Below are positions 14,820-21,944 of a DNA stretch of 40,767 nucleotides, piece after piece (within the stretch, counting starts at the first letter, position 1; the number at the start of each line of letters is the position of its first letter). The notes under the pieces were generated by a model. The model was not told the origin of the DNA and searched no databases. It saw only the letters and a list, made by a program, of their open reading frames with translations. This DNA comes from Deltaproteobacteria bacterium (GTDB lineage Bacteria; Desulfobacterota; Desulfobacteria; Desulfobacterales; C00003060), in contig JAFDKF010000051.1 in NCBI GenBank assembly GCA_019307135.1, positions 1 to 40,767 of the forward strand, in the 5' to 3' direction. The position numbers and the translations under genes are program-made.

Positions 14820-17018
14820 ATGTCCATATCTCTTTCTCCAAATGCCTTAGTCGTTCTTGAGCGGCGCTATCTGAAAAAGGACCGAAGGGGCAAACCTACA
14901 GAGAGGCCGGAGGACCTGTTCAAAAGGGTAGCCCGCAGCATTGCTGCGGCCGACGCAGAGTTTGATCCCAAGGCCGATGTTGAGAAGACCGAAGAGGACT
15001 TCCACAAACTAATGACCAGCTTGGTCTTTCTGCCCAATTCTCCAACCCTGATGAATGCCGGGCGCAGGCTTGGACAGTTGGCCGCTTGTTTTGTCCTTCC
15101 CATTGACGATTCCATCGAGAGTATATTTGAGGCGCTCAAACACACCGCTATGATTCACAAGAGCGGCGGGGGTACTGGTTTCTCCTTTTCCCGTGTGCGG
15201 CCTGAAAATGACTTGGTGTCATCTACACAACGGATATCGACTGGCCCCATTTCTTTCATGACTGTGTTTGATGTTGCCACCGAGACTGTAAAGCAGGGAG
15301 GCACCCGGCGAGGGGCCAACATGGGCATCTTACGGGTGGATCACCCGGATATCGAGGCCTTCATCCAGAGCAAGACCGACCTGGCTAAACTGAACAACTT
15401 CAATATCTCAGTTGCTCTCACCTCATCTTTCATGAAAGCTTTAACTGCAGGTAAAGACTACGACATAGTCAATCCAAGAAACCATAAGGTGATGAGGCAG
15501 GTTTCTGCCAGGGCCATCTTTGACAGGATTGTTCGGGCGGCCTGGCAAAGTGGAGAACCAGGGATCATTTTCTTGGACCACATCAACCGAGCCAATCCCA
15601 CCCCTGAACTGGGTGAGATTGAGGCTACGAATCCCTGTGGAGAGCAGCCGTTGCTTCCGTATGAATCGTGTAATCTTGGCTCCATCAATCTCTCTGAGAT
15701 GATAAGTGGCGGCAAATTGAACAAGACCAAACTCAGACAGACCATTCGAAGTGCAGTTCACTTTCTTGATAATGTGATAGAGATAAACAAATACCCGCTG
15801 AGTGAGATCGAAGCCGTCAGCAAAAAGACGCGGAAAATCGGCCTGGGAGTCATGGGGTTTGCCGATATGCTCATTAGGCTGGGTATCCCGTATGATTCGA
15901 AGAGGGCTGTGCGGCAGGCCGAACAGGTCATGACCTTCATCTTGCGCGAGGCAAGGAAGGCTTCAAGCGAGCTAGCCAAGAAGAGAGGAAATTTTCCTGC
16001 CTATAAAGGAAGCATCTTCGACGACCCCAAGACTCCGCATATGCGAAACGCAACCGTAACCACTGTCGCCCCCACGGGCACAATCAGCATCATCGCCGGA
16101 TGTTCCAGTGGCGTAGAGCCCATTTTTGCGGTCGCTTATGAGCGCAGGGTTCTTGATGGAGAGGCCCTGTTTGAGATGCATCCGCTATTTGAGAACCTGG
16201 CAAACCAAAACGGTTTTTACAGCAATGAACTGGCTGAGCAGATCGCTGAAACCGGTTCGATTCAGCAAATCAAAGGAATTCCTGACAAGATAAAACGCCT
16301 TTTTGTGACCGCCCATGATATTGCACCCGAGTGGCACATCCGAATCCAGGCAGCTTTTCAAAAATATACGGACAATGCTGTATCCAAGACAGTCAATTTT
16401 CCCCATGATGCGACACCGGAAGACATAGAAAAGGTTTACAGGCTCGCCTACGAGACCGGGTGCAAGGGTGTAACGATTTATCGCTATGGAAGCCGTGATC
16501 GCCAGGTGCTCAATATAGGCAGGGAGCAAGCCCAGCAGGCCGGCGAAACCGGCACGATCCCTGATCGGCCCCGGATCGTGCCGCGGGTGCGTCCTGTTCG
16601 GACCAGAGGTGTCACAGAACGAATCAATACCGGTTGCGGCAAGCTTTATGTAACCATCAACGAAGACGACCAGGGTATCTGTGAAGTCTTTGCCCAGATG
16701 GGAAAAACTGGGGGGTGTGCCTCTTCCCAGATCGAGGCGGCAGGGCGACTCATATCTCTGGCCCTGCGCAGCGGGGTCAAGGTGGAAGCTATCCTTAAGC
16801 AGATCACTGGCATTCGATGCCCTTCACCCATATGGCAAAACGGCAAAATGATTCTTTCCTGCCCGGATGGCATCGCCCAGGTGATAAGGAACTATACCCG
16901 GATCAGCTCGACAGAGATGCCTGCTATGATGGGCGCCTGCCCAGACTGCGGTGGCTCCCTGGAGCACGAGGGTGGGTGTCTGGTGTGTCGTTCCTGCGGG
17001 TTCTCCAAATGCAGCTAA
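14820..17018 (+). CDS. nrdJ: Vitamin B12-dependent (class II) ribonucleoside-diphosphate reductase
   Basis: 732 residues. It makes deoxyribonucleotides using an adenosylcobalamin radical, so it works with or without oxygen. Landmarks: [20 protein letters not shown] with an active-site Cys, [15 protein letters not shown], the radical/active-site region [20 protein letters not shown], and the phosphate loop [14 protein letters not shown]. At the C-terminus a zinc-ribbon-type tail ([20 protein letters not shown]) carries the redox Cys pairs. No separate small subunit is needed or present. No cobalamin riboswitch was recognised in the short upstream gap. It ends 9 bp before a palindromic terminator shared with the convergent yqaA gene. 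Confidence 0.95.
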   Translation: MSISLSPNALVVLERRYLKKDRRGKPTERPEDLFKRVARSIAAADAEFDPKADVEKTEEDFHKLMTSLVFLPNSPTLMNAGRRLGQLAACFVLPIDDSIESIFEALKHTAMIHKSGGGTGFSFSRVRPENDLVSSTQRISTGPISFMTVFDVATETVKQGGTRRGANMGILRVDHPDIEAFIQSKTDLAKLNNFNISVALTSSFMKALTAGKDYDIVNPRNHKVMRQVSARAIFDRIVRAAWQSGEPGIIFLDHINRANPTPELGEIEATNPCGEQPLLPYESCNLGSINLSEMISGGKLNKTKLRQTIRSAVHFLDNVIEINKYPLSEIEAVSKKTRKIGLGVMGFADMLIRLGIPYDSKRAVRQAEQVMTFILREARKASSELAKKRGNFPAYKGSIFDDPKTPHMRNATVTTVAPTGTISIIAGCSSGVEPIFAVAYERRVLDGEALFEMHPLFENLANQNGFYSNELAEQIAETGSIQQIKGIPDKIKRLFVTAHDIAPEWHIRIQAAFQKYTDNAVSKTVNFPHDATPEDIEKVYRLAYETGCKGVTIYRYGSRDRQVLNIGREQAQQAGETGTIPDRPRIVPRVRPVRTRGVTERINTGCGKLYVTINEDDQGICEVFAQMGKTGGCASSQIEAAGRLISLALRSGVKVEAILKQITGIRCPSPIWQNGKMILSCPDGIAQVIRNYTRISSTEMPAMMGACPDCGGSLEHEGGCLVCRSCGFSKCS

Positions 17019-17027
17019 GGAAGTGTC

Positions 17028-17050
17028 ATAAAATCGCGAAGCGATTTTAT
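17028..17050. terminator. 23-bp palindrome between convergent nrdJ and yqaA
   Basis: ATAAAATCGC and GCGATTTTAT arms around GAA. The stop codon of the reverse-strand gene (17047-17049) lies inside it and the nrdJ stop is 9 bp away, so it fits a bidirectional terminator. Same family as 12067-12089. Confidence 0.7.
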
Positions 17051-17631
17051 GAGATGAAGAATTTGATCACTACAAATCCAAAAATTAATAATACCACAAA
17101 AGCGATAGCAAGTGCATTGAAATACCGTTCAATAAAGGAGTGGATCTTCGGACCGAACAGATAGATCAGGCCACCGACTATAAAGAATCGGGCCGACCTG
17201 GAAACAGCAGAGGCGAGGAGAAAAACTATAAAATTGATCCTGAAGGCACCGGCCGTAATCGTGAAGACTTTGTACGGAATCGGGGTAAAACCTGCGATCC
17301 CCACCACCCAGGCATCATAGAGCGAGTAAAGCTGCCGTATATATTCATACTTGTCTGTCAACCCATAAAATCGGATAATGGCGTCGCCCACAGTCGCCAT
17401 GAATTGCCATCCGATGAGATAGCCAAAACAGCCACCCAATAGTGATCCCACGGAACAAACCAGGGCATACCTGAGCGATTTTTTTGGCAGGACAACCGAA
17501 AGGGTGATCAGAAGGACATCAGGCGGAATCGGGAAAAAGGAGGACTCGCAAAAGGATAAGGCAAACAAGGCCCAGGTTCCGTAAGGGGTTTCGGCCCAGT
17601 GTAAGACCCAGTCGTAGAGTCTCCGCAGCAC
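17047..17631 (-). CDS. YqaA/DedA-family membrane protein
   Basis: 194 residues with several membrane helices. The family core is visible: ESSFFPIPPDVLLITLSVV (the re-entrant E...PxPxD motif), GSLLGGCFGYLIGW, and GFTPIPYKVFTITAGAFRIN with the conserved basic residues. DedA proteins are thought to be lipid carriers or proton-dependent transporters of the inner membrane; the substrate is unknown. The gene follows pcm by 3 bp on the same strand, so the two are probably co-transcribed. Confidence 0.88.
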   Translation of the reverse strand: MLRRLYDWVLHWAETPYGTWALFALSFCESSFFPIPPDVLLITLSVVLPKKSLRYALVCSVGSLLGGCFGYLIGWQFMATVGDAIIRFYGLTDKYEYIRQLYSLYDAWVVGIAGFTPIPYKVFTITAGAFRINFIVFLLASAVSRSARFFIVGGLIYLFGPKIHSFIERYFNALAIAFVVLLIFGFVVIKFFIS

Positions 17632-17634
17632 GGC

Positions 17635-18279
17635 CTATTCTTCCCTCCAGCCGTGTTCCCCAATAAGCTTTACGAACCGGCAGCCCCCTAAGTCGGTTTC
17701 GTGAAAGCCATCTTCGTGTCTGCGTATTTGTAGGAGGGTTTGGGACCACCTGTCACCTACCGGGATGACCATGCGGCCACCTATCGTTAGCTGTTGTACA
17801 AGTTTCTCGGGCACCTCCGGTGCCCCGGCTGTCACGATAATAGCATCAAAGGGACTCTCATCAGGCCAGCCCAGGGTGCCATCGGAACACCTGGCGATGA
17901 CGTTGTGGTATCTGAGGTGATCAAGGAGCTTGCGAGCTGTGATAAGTAGTTGCCTCACCCGTTCAATCGTGTAGACGCGAAAGGCCAGCTCGGCCAGTAT
18001 GGCTGTCTGGTAACCTGAGCCGGTTCCAATCTCAAGGACGCGATCGTCCTTGGTCAATTCGAGGGCTTGAGTCATCTCTGCCACAATATACGGCTGGGAA
18101 ATGGTCTGGCCTTCACCAATGGGGAGGGGAAAATCTCCGTAGGCTTGGTATTCCAGAGCTTCACCTACAAAAAGATGGCGGGGAACCTTACGCATAGCCT
18201 CAAGGACCCTCCGGTCACGGATACCACGGGCCTCGATCTGTGTGCTCACCATCTTTTCCCGCAGACGCCTAAATTTCAT
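17635..18279 (-). CDS. pcm: Protein-L-isoaspartate O-methyltransferase
   Basis: 214 residues from ATG at 18279 ([20 protein letters not shown]). A longer frame reaching 18534 exists, but its first 85 residues are not family-like and would overlap the divergent gene upstream. GGAGAG precedes the chosen start. It repairs isoaspartyl residues using SAM. Motifs: [23 protein letters not shown] loop [38 protein letters not shown] and [10 protein letters not shown]. It is cytoplasmic and lies in an operon with the downstream yqaA-like gene. Confidence 0.93.
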   Translation of the reverse strand: MKFRRLREKMVSTQIEARGIRDRRVLEAMRKVPRHLFVGEALEYQAYGDFPLPIGEGQTISQPYIVAEMTQALELTKDDRVLEIGTGSGYQTAILAELAFRVYTIERVRQLLITARKLLDHLRYHNVIARCSDGTLGWPDESPFDAIIVTAGAPEVPEKLVQQLTIGGRMVIPVGDRWSQTLLQIRRHEDGFHETDLGGCRFVKLIGEHGWREE

Positions 18280-18421
18280 AGATCTCTCCACCCTGGAAGG
18301 TGGCAATTTTGTATCAGAATAGGCACTTGGAGTCAAGGGGAAGGACGATTGCGGTTTACGTGAGTCCACTCTTATGATATCCATATTGACAAATGACAAA
18401 TGACGATCAACGGAGGACGAT

Positions 18422-19225
18422 ATGTCATTCAAAGAGAATTTGAAAAAAAAGATGCTAGCAGACAGCCTTTCAAAGACCGTGTCGCCGACCATCGGATCGC
18501 CTGAGAGGCCTGGGAAGGTGGATAAAGAAACCATGCGGAGACTTCTATCGTTGAGTCCTTTTGTCCCGGAAAAACGAAGAGACCTTGAGCTCTATTTTCG
18601 ACAACTTGAGCCTGGCATAGGAGAGATACTTGTGCTGGATAACGAGCTCCCTCTTTATGGCAAAACCACCCTTGATGATGTGACGTTGCGTAAGAGCCCT
18701 GAATTGAAGGAGATGATCAGCATTCGAAACATTATCAAAATCTTGCATGACTCGGATATTATTATGTGCAAAGGTCGGGATGCTCTCCGCTACGTGCACG
18801 ACCGGGCTTTGGATTTGCTGGACCTTCACTTTGAGGAAAGGGACATAGAAGAAATGGCCAATGATGGCATTGATGCCCTTGCCAGGGGAGATTCCGAGGC
18901 AGCCATGGAAACCCTTGACCTCTTTATCGAGCTTCTAGGTTACGAGTCAGTGCCGGCCGCTGTACTGGTAAATGACTATGTGATGTTCGGTTCTCGCCAT
19001 GAGGCAGAAGGCGGAAGAGAAACCTTTGGCCCTATCATTATGTACAACGATAGAACGAACATCCTCAGGCTAATCAAAGAAACGGTCTCTGTGGACGATC
19101 CTGCTGCGCAGATCGTAATCCCCGGGGTTGCCCTGGGTGAAGTAGAACCGGACGCAGAAGGGTACTGGGTCTTCCGGTTCTTAAAGGAGGCGGTCCTAAA
19201 AAGGGAACGGCCTGTTCTTCATTAA
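18422..19225 (+). CDS. Conserved-looking protein of unknown function
   Basis: 267 residues, soluble, acidic C-terminal half. The ribosome site GGAGGA lies just before the ATG. No family was recognised with confidence. Notable segments are [20 protein letters not shown], a helical middle ([20 protein letters not shown]), and [18 protein letters not shown]. Codon use and length argue for a real gene. It is divergent from pcm with about 140 bp between, and is followed by a receiver-domain remnant and a stress protein. Confidence 0.75.
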   Translation: MSFKENLKKKMLADSLSKTVSPTIGSPERPGKVDKETMRRLLSLSPFVPEKRRDLELYFRQLEPGIGEILVLDNELPLYGKTTLDDVTLRKSPELKEMISIRNIIKILHDSDIIMCKGRDALRYVHDRALDLLDLHFEERDIEEMANDGIDALARGDSEAAMETLDLFIELLGYESVPAAVLVNDYVMFGSRHEAEGGRETFGPIIMYNDRTNILRLIKETVSVDDPAAQIVIPGVALGEVEPDAEGYWVFRFLKEAVLKRERPVLH

Positions 19226-19247
19226 CGATCCGTTTTGGCACCAAGCG

Positions 19248-19457
19248 ATGGCTCAACGCCAAGATCTTAATCAAGGAGGTCAAGGCGAAGACGACCTTGA
19301 GTCTGTTGCTGCCGATTACTATGTAGTCAAGAGTGTGGATTTAGACAAGTTGAAGATGAAGATTGACATGGCCTTAGAAGGGACTGCATCATTGCTAACA
19401 GAGAAGCGTATGAAGAAAATGGGGGGTCATGACAAGGAAAGATTACAGGTGTCATAG
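19248..19457 (+). pseudogene. Remnant of a receiver (CheY-like) domain
   Basis: The segment DDLESVAADYYVVKSVDLDKLKMKI (listed by position about 19294-19368) matches the C-terminal end of the receiver encoded at 27253-27618 (DVKSVAADFYVIKSFDLAEL). It includes the conserved Lys after the VxKS motif. The phospho-acceptor half of the domain is absent and the frame before it is not receiver-like. It is therefore a truncated paralogue, probably not functional. Confidence 0.6.
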
Positions 19458-19566
19458 AAAGGCAGTAAGCTTCTTTGCCCTTGACATTTAGCACGCGATC
19501 CTGATAAAGGTGCAAATAAAGTGAGAGATTTTTTACCAAGGATGGCCTGACGAAAGGAGAGGAGAA

Positions 19567-20040
19567 ATGGCAAAAAAGATTTTGATCGCAGTCGATGAAT
19601 CAAAGAATTCCATGAAGGCAGTTAACTATGTAGCAAAAGGCATGGAGAAGACCGGGGCAGTCACGCTATTTAGTGTATTGCCGGACGCTACGGCAGCCTG
19701 CGGGCTGGACAGTCCCTCCCTTACGCCTCTGTTCAAACAAAGCAAACAAGCATTTTGCGCCATAGAGGACAGAAAGAAAGATAGCGTGAAGGCATTCATG
19801 GAAAAGGCCAAGCAGGCCTTGGTCGAAGGGGGTTTTCCTTCGAAGAACATAGCTGTCAAGATTCGCAAAAAGAAGGTAGGTATTGCCAGAGATATTTTGA
19901 AAGAAGGTGAGCGGGGGAAATACACTACCCTTGTTATAGGAAGAAAGGGTCTCTCGGGGATCAAACAGTTCGTGCTCGGCAGCATTTCAAACAAACTTGT
20001 TCAGCTTGCGAAAAACATTTCTGTTATTGTTGTAGATTGA
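19567..20040 (+). CDS. Universal stress protein (UspA family)
   Basis: 157 residues. KKILIAVDESKNSMKAVNYV is the nucleotide-fold start and LVIGRKGLSGIKQFVLGSIS the G2xG9xGS ATP-binding motif, so this is an ATP-binding type. An AAAGGAGAGGAG ribosome site is upstream. It is cytoplasmic, and the role is general stress adaptation. A hairpin at 20072-20101 follows. Confidence 0.92.
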   Translation: MAKKILIAVDESKNSMKAVNYVAKGMEKTGAVTLFSVLPDATAACGLDSPSLTPLFKQSKQAFCAIEDRKKDSVKAFMEKAKQALVEGGFPSKNIAVKIRKKKVGIARDILKEGERGKYTTLVIGRKGLSGIKQFVLGSISNKLVQLAKNISVIVVD

Positions 20041-20071
20041 GCAAGAACCATCTTTCAATCTAAACTTTACG

Positions 20072-20101
20072 GGCAGTGCTTCCCGTCCGCGAAGCACTGC
20101 C
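20072..20101 (+). terminator. Hairpin after the universal stress gene
   Basis: Arms GGCAGTGCTT and AAGCACTGCC, 10 bp each, with a 10-nt loop, 31 nt after the stop codon. There is no T-run, so intrinsic termination is uncertain. Confidence 0.45.
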
Positions 20102-20175
20102 GTGAGGCAGAACCCCCCGTCTTGTTTACCCTTGAGGAACGACCGTATCGGGGCCCGCTCTGTTGAAGCTCTTCA

Positions 20176-21150
20176 ATGTTTGTCGTTGGATTACAAGGAA
20201 GTCCGCGCACCAAAGGAAACACCACCATTCTCCTCTCCACATTTCTCGCCGAGGCCGAAAGACTTGGTGCCCGCACACAGCTTTTGGATGTAGCCCGTAA
20301 GAATATCTCGCCTTGTCAGGAATGTGGCACCTGCGAAAAGGAGGGTTTTTGTCCCATTGATGATGACATGCAGCAGATTTACCCCTTACTTCGCCAGGCA
20401 GACATTATCGTGATGGCCACCCCCATATTCTTCTATGGTCCTACCGCCCAGATGAAAGCCCTTATTGATCGATCTCAAGCCTTGTGGGCAAGGAGATATG
20501 TGCACAAGCTCGTGGATCCAGGCCGAAAGTGGCGGCACGGTTTTTTGTTGTCCCTGGGGGCCACAAAGGGGAAAAACCTCTTTGAAGGCCTCAGTCTCAC
20601 GGCCAAATACTTTTTTGACGCGGTCGGGGCGAGTTTTGATGGCAGCCTCACCTATAAACAGATCGAAAAGGCAGGAGAGATAGCAAAGCACCCCACAGCC
20701 CTGACAGATGCAAAGGAGAAGGCCAAGAGTCTCGTAACACCCTTTCTTAAAAGAAAAAAGATTCTCTTTGTATGCACGGAAAATGCCTGCCGCAGCCAGA
20801 TGGCCAGTGCCTTTGCCCGGTACCATGCTGGGAACAAGATTGAGGTTGAAAGCGCGGGAAGTGCGCCTGCCAAAGAGATCAATCCACTCATGGAAGAGGT
20901 TATGAGAGAAAAGGATATAGACATGGCCTTTCGCAAACCAAAATCGATTGAGCAAGCTGCTCGCTTTGGAACACCAGACTTAATCGTGTCCATGGGCTGT
21001 GAAGAGGCCTGTCCCCTTTTTCCGGGAGCGCCCCATCAAGAGTGGTCTGTGCCAGATCCTGCTGGTAAGCCGATTGAGATTATGCGACAGATAAGGCATG
21101 AGGTGGAAGAAAGGGTTAGAAGACTTACTTCCCTCCTGTCGAATCATTGA
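20176..21150 (+). CDS. Fusion of a flavodoxin-like NAD(P)H reductase and a low-molecular-weight phosphatase/arsenate-reductase domain
   Basis: 324 residues. Residues 1-185 are a flavodoxin-fold FMN reductase: GLQGSPRTKGNTTILLSTFL (phosphate-binding loop), SPCQECGTCEKEGFCPIDDD (Cys-rich loop of the iron-sulfur-flavoprotein type) and ATPIFFYGPTAQMKALIDR. Residues from about 192 are an LMW protein-tyrosine-phosphatase/ArsC domain: signature ILFVCTENACRSQMASAF (CX5R) and the general-acid loop VPDPAG. One polypeptide thus joins an electron-donating flavoprotein to a thiol phosphatase or arsenate-reductase fold. It may reduce or hydrolyse an oxyanion substrate; this is inference. The GTT-ATG start region has no strong ribosome site. 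Confidence 0.88.
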   Translation: MFVVGLQGSPRTKGNTTILLSTFLAEAERLGARTQLLDVARKNISPCQECGTCEKEGFCPIDDDMQQIYPLLRQADIIVMATPIFFYGPTAQMKALIDRSQALWARRYVHKLVDPGRKWRHGFLLSLGATKGKNLFEGLSLTAKYFFDAVGASFDGSLTYKQIEKAGEIAKHPTALTDAKEKAKSLVTPFLKRKKILFVCTENACRSQMASAFARYHAGNKIEVESAGSAPAKEINPLMEEVMREKDIDMAFRKPKSIEQAARFGTPDLIVSMGCEEACPLFPGAPHQEWSVPDPAGKPIEIMRQIRHEVEERVRRLTSLLSNH

Positions 21151-21368
21151 TTCCCAAACCCACACTGCCCACCGCAGTCAGGGCATGTCCAATCAATGGC
21201 GTTGCAGGTCATGCCCCACAAATTTTCCATCATGCACTCCTGGCATATCTGAAAACCGCAGCGACAGGTCCAGCAGAAGGGAGCTTTTTGGCCGCATAGA
21301 TGGCAGTAATACTCTTTTTTGCTTCTCCTTTTGGGTCTTGGCCTGCTGTTTACTGGTTGTGCTTCCAT
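21144..21368 (-). CDS. Small Cys-rich zinc-binding protein
   Basis: 74 residues with ten or more Cys arranged as CxxC pairs: CHLCGQ, CWTCRCGFQICQECMMENLW, and CPDCGGQCG. This looks like two zinc ribbons. It resembles small uncharacterised deltaproteobacterial proteins, but no function is known. It overlaps the end of the convergent fusion gene by 7 bp. A MITE lies 20 bp upstream of its start, so its promoter region may have been altered by that insertion. Confidence 0.6.
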   Translation of the reverse strand: MEAQPVNSRPRPKRRSKKEYYCHLCGQKAPFCWTCRCGFQICQECMMENLWGMTCNAIDWTCPDCGGQCGFGNQ

Positions 21369-21389
21369 TGGAGATTATATAGGATTTTG

Positions 21390-21612
21390 GGCATCCTCAT
21401 TTTCGCCACAAAGTAGTTTACACTTTTTTTCACCACCCCAGGTTTCAGGTTTCAGTGTTCAGTGTTTTTTGCACCTGACACCTGACACCTGACACCTGAC
21501 ACCTGACACCTGAAACCAAAAAGTACACCTGACACCAAAAAGTAGGAACAAAAGAACTTATCTCTTGGCGCCCGCATCCTTGATAAGTGTAAACCGAGGA
21601 ATGAAGGATGCC
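21390..21612 (-). mobile_element. MITE with heptanucleotide core, copy B (inverted relative to copy A)
   Basis: 223 bp, ends GGCATCCTCATTTTCGCC and GAGGAATGAAGGATGCC. A perfect 8-bp direct repeat GGATTTTG flanks it (21382-21389 and 21613-21620). Both ends match those of copy A (13004-13234) in reverse complement. The core is again 7-nt units (CACCTGA repeated), with a different number of units. Confidence 0.85.
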
Positions 21613-21639
21613 GGATTTTGGATTGCAGAATACTATTTT

Positions 21640-21930
21640 AAAAACTGTATAATACAGGACAACAAATTGTCCATGTCTATTTTTGATGGTCTCGTAAAAA
21701 GTCCGCATTAGACGGCAAAGTAAAAAGCTCCAAATTCAAGGCGCGCAAATCCTGAGGAATGAGGCGTACTTATCGTACGCCGCAGTGACGAAGGATGCAG
21801 CGCAACGCAGAAGTTGGACTTTTTACGAAGCCGTCATTTTTGAGCGGATAAACTGGCCCCTGACCGTTGTCATGGCTCCTGATTCATGGTAAGCAGGGTT
21901 TATCGAGTTCTTTGGGTTAACCCTGGCCCA
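21640..21930 (+). promoter_or_regulatory. Leader sequence upstream of polA, copy 1 (interrupted by a MITE)
   Basis: A TATAAT box (21648-21653) is followed by the hairpin GGACAACAAATTGTCC (21657-21672) and CATGTCTATTTT. After a 149-bp insertion it continues GAGCGGATAAACTGGC, then CCGTTGTCATGGCTC. The same sequence without the insertion is at 35281-35394, before an AAA ATPase gene, and a shorter copy is at 37091-37133. A promoter with a structured leader is plausible but unproven. Confidence 0.5.
21687..21835. mobile_element. 149-bp MITE inserted in the polA leader
   Basis: The ends TGGTCTCGTAAAAAGTCC and GGACTTTTTACGAAGCCGTC are imperfect inverted repeats. An 8-bp direct repeat ATTTTTGA flanks it (21679-21686 and 21836-21843). 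The homologous leader at 35281 onward has a single ATTTTCGA at this point, so it is the empty site. No gene is present. Confidence 0.85.
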
Positions 21931-21944
21931 GACTTGGCTTTTAC

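Noticed and set aside
18280..18534. N-terminal extension of Pcm
   Set aside because: The 85 extra residues are not family-like and overlap the divergent gene; a GGAGAG-preceded ATG at 18279 fits the family start.
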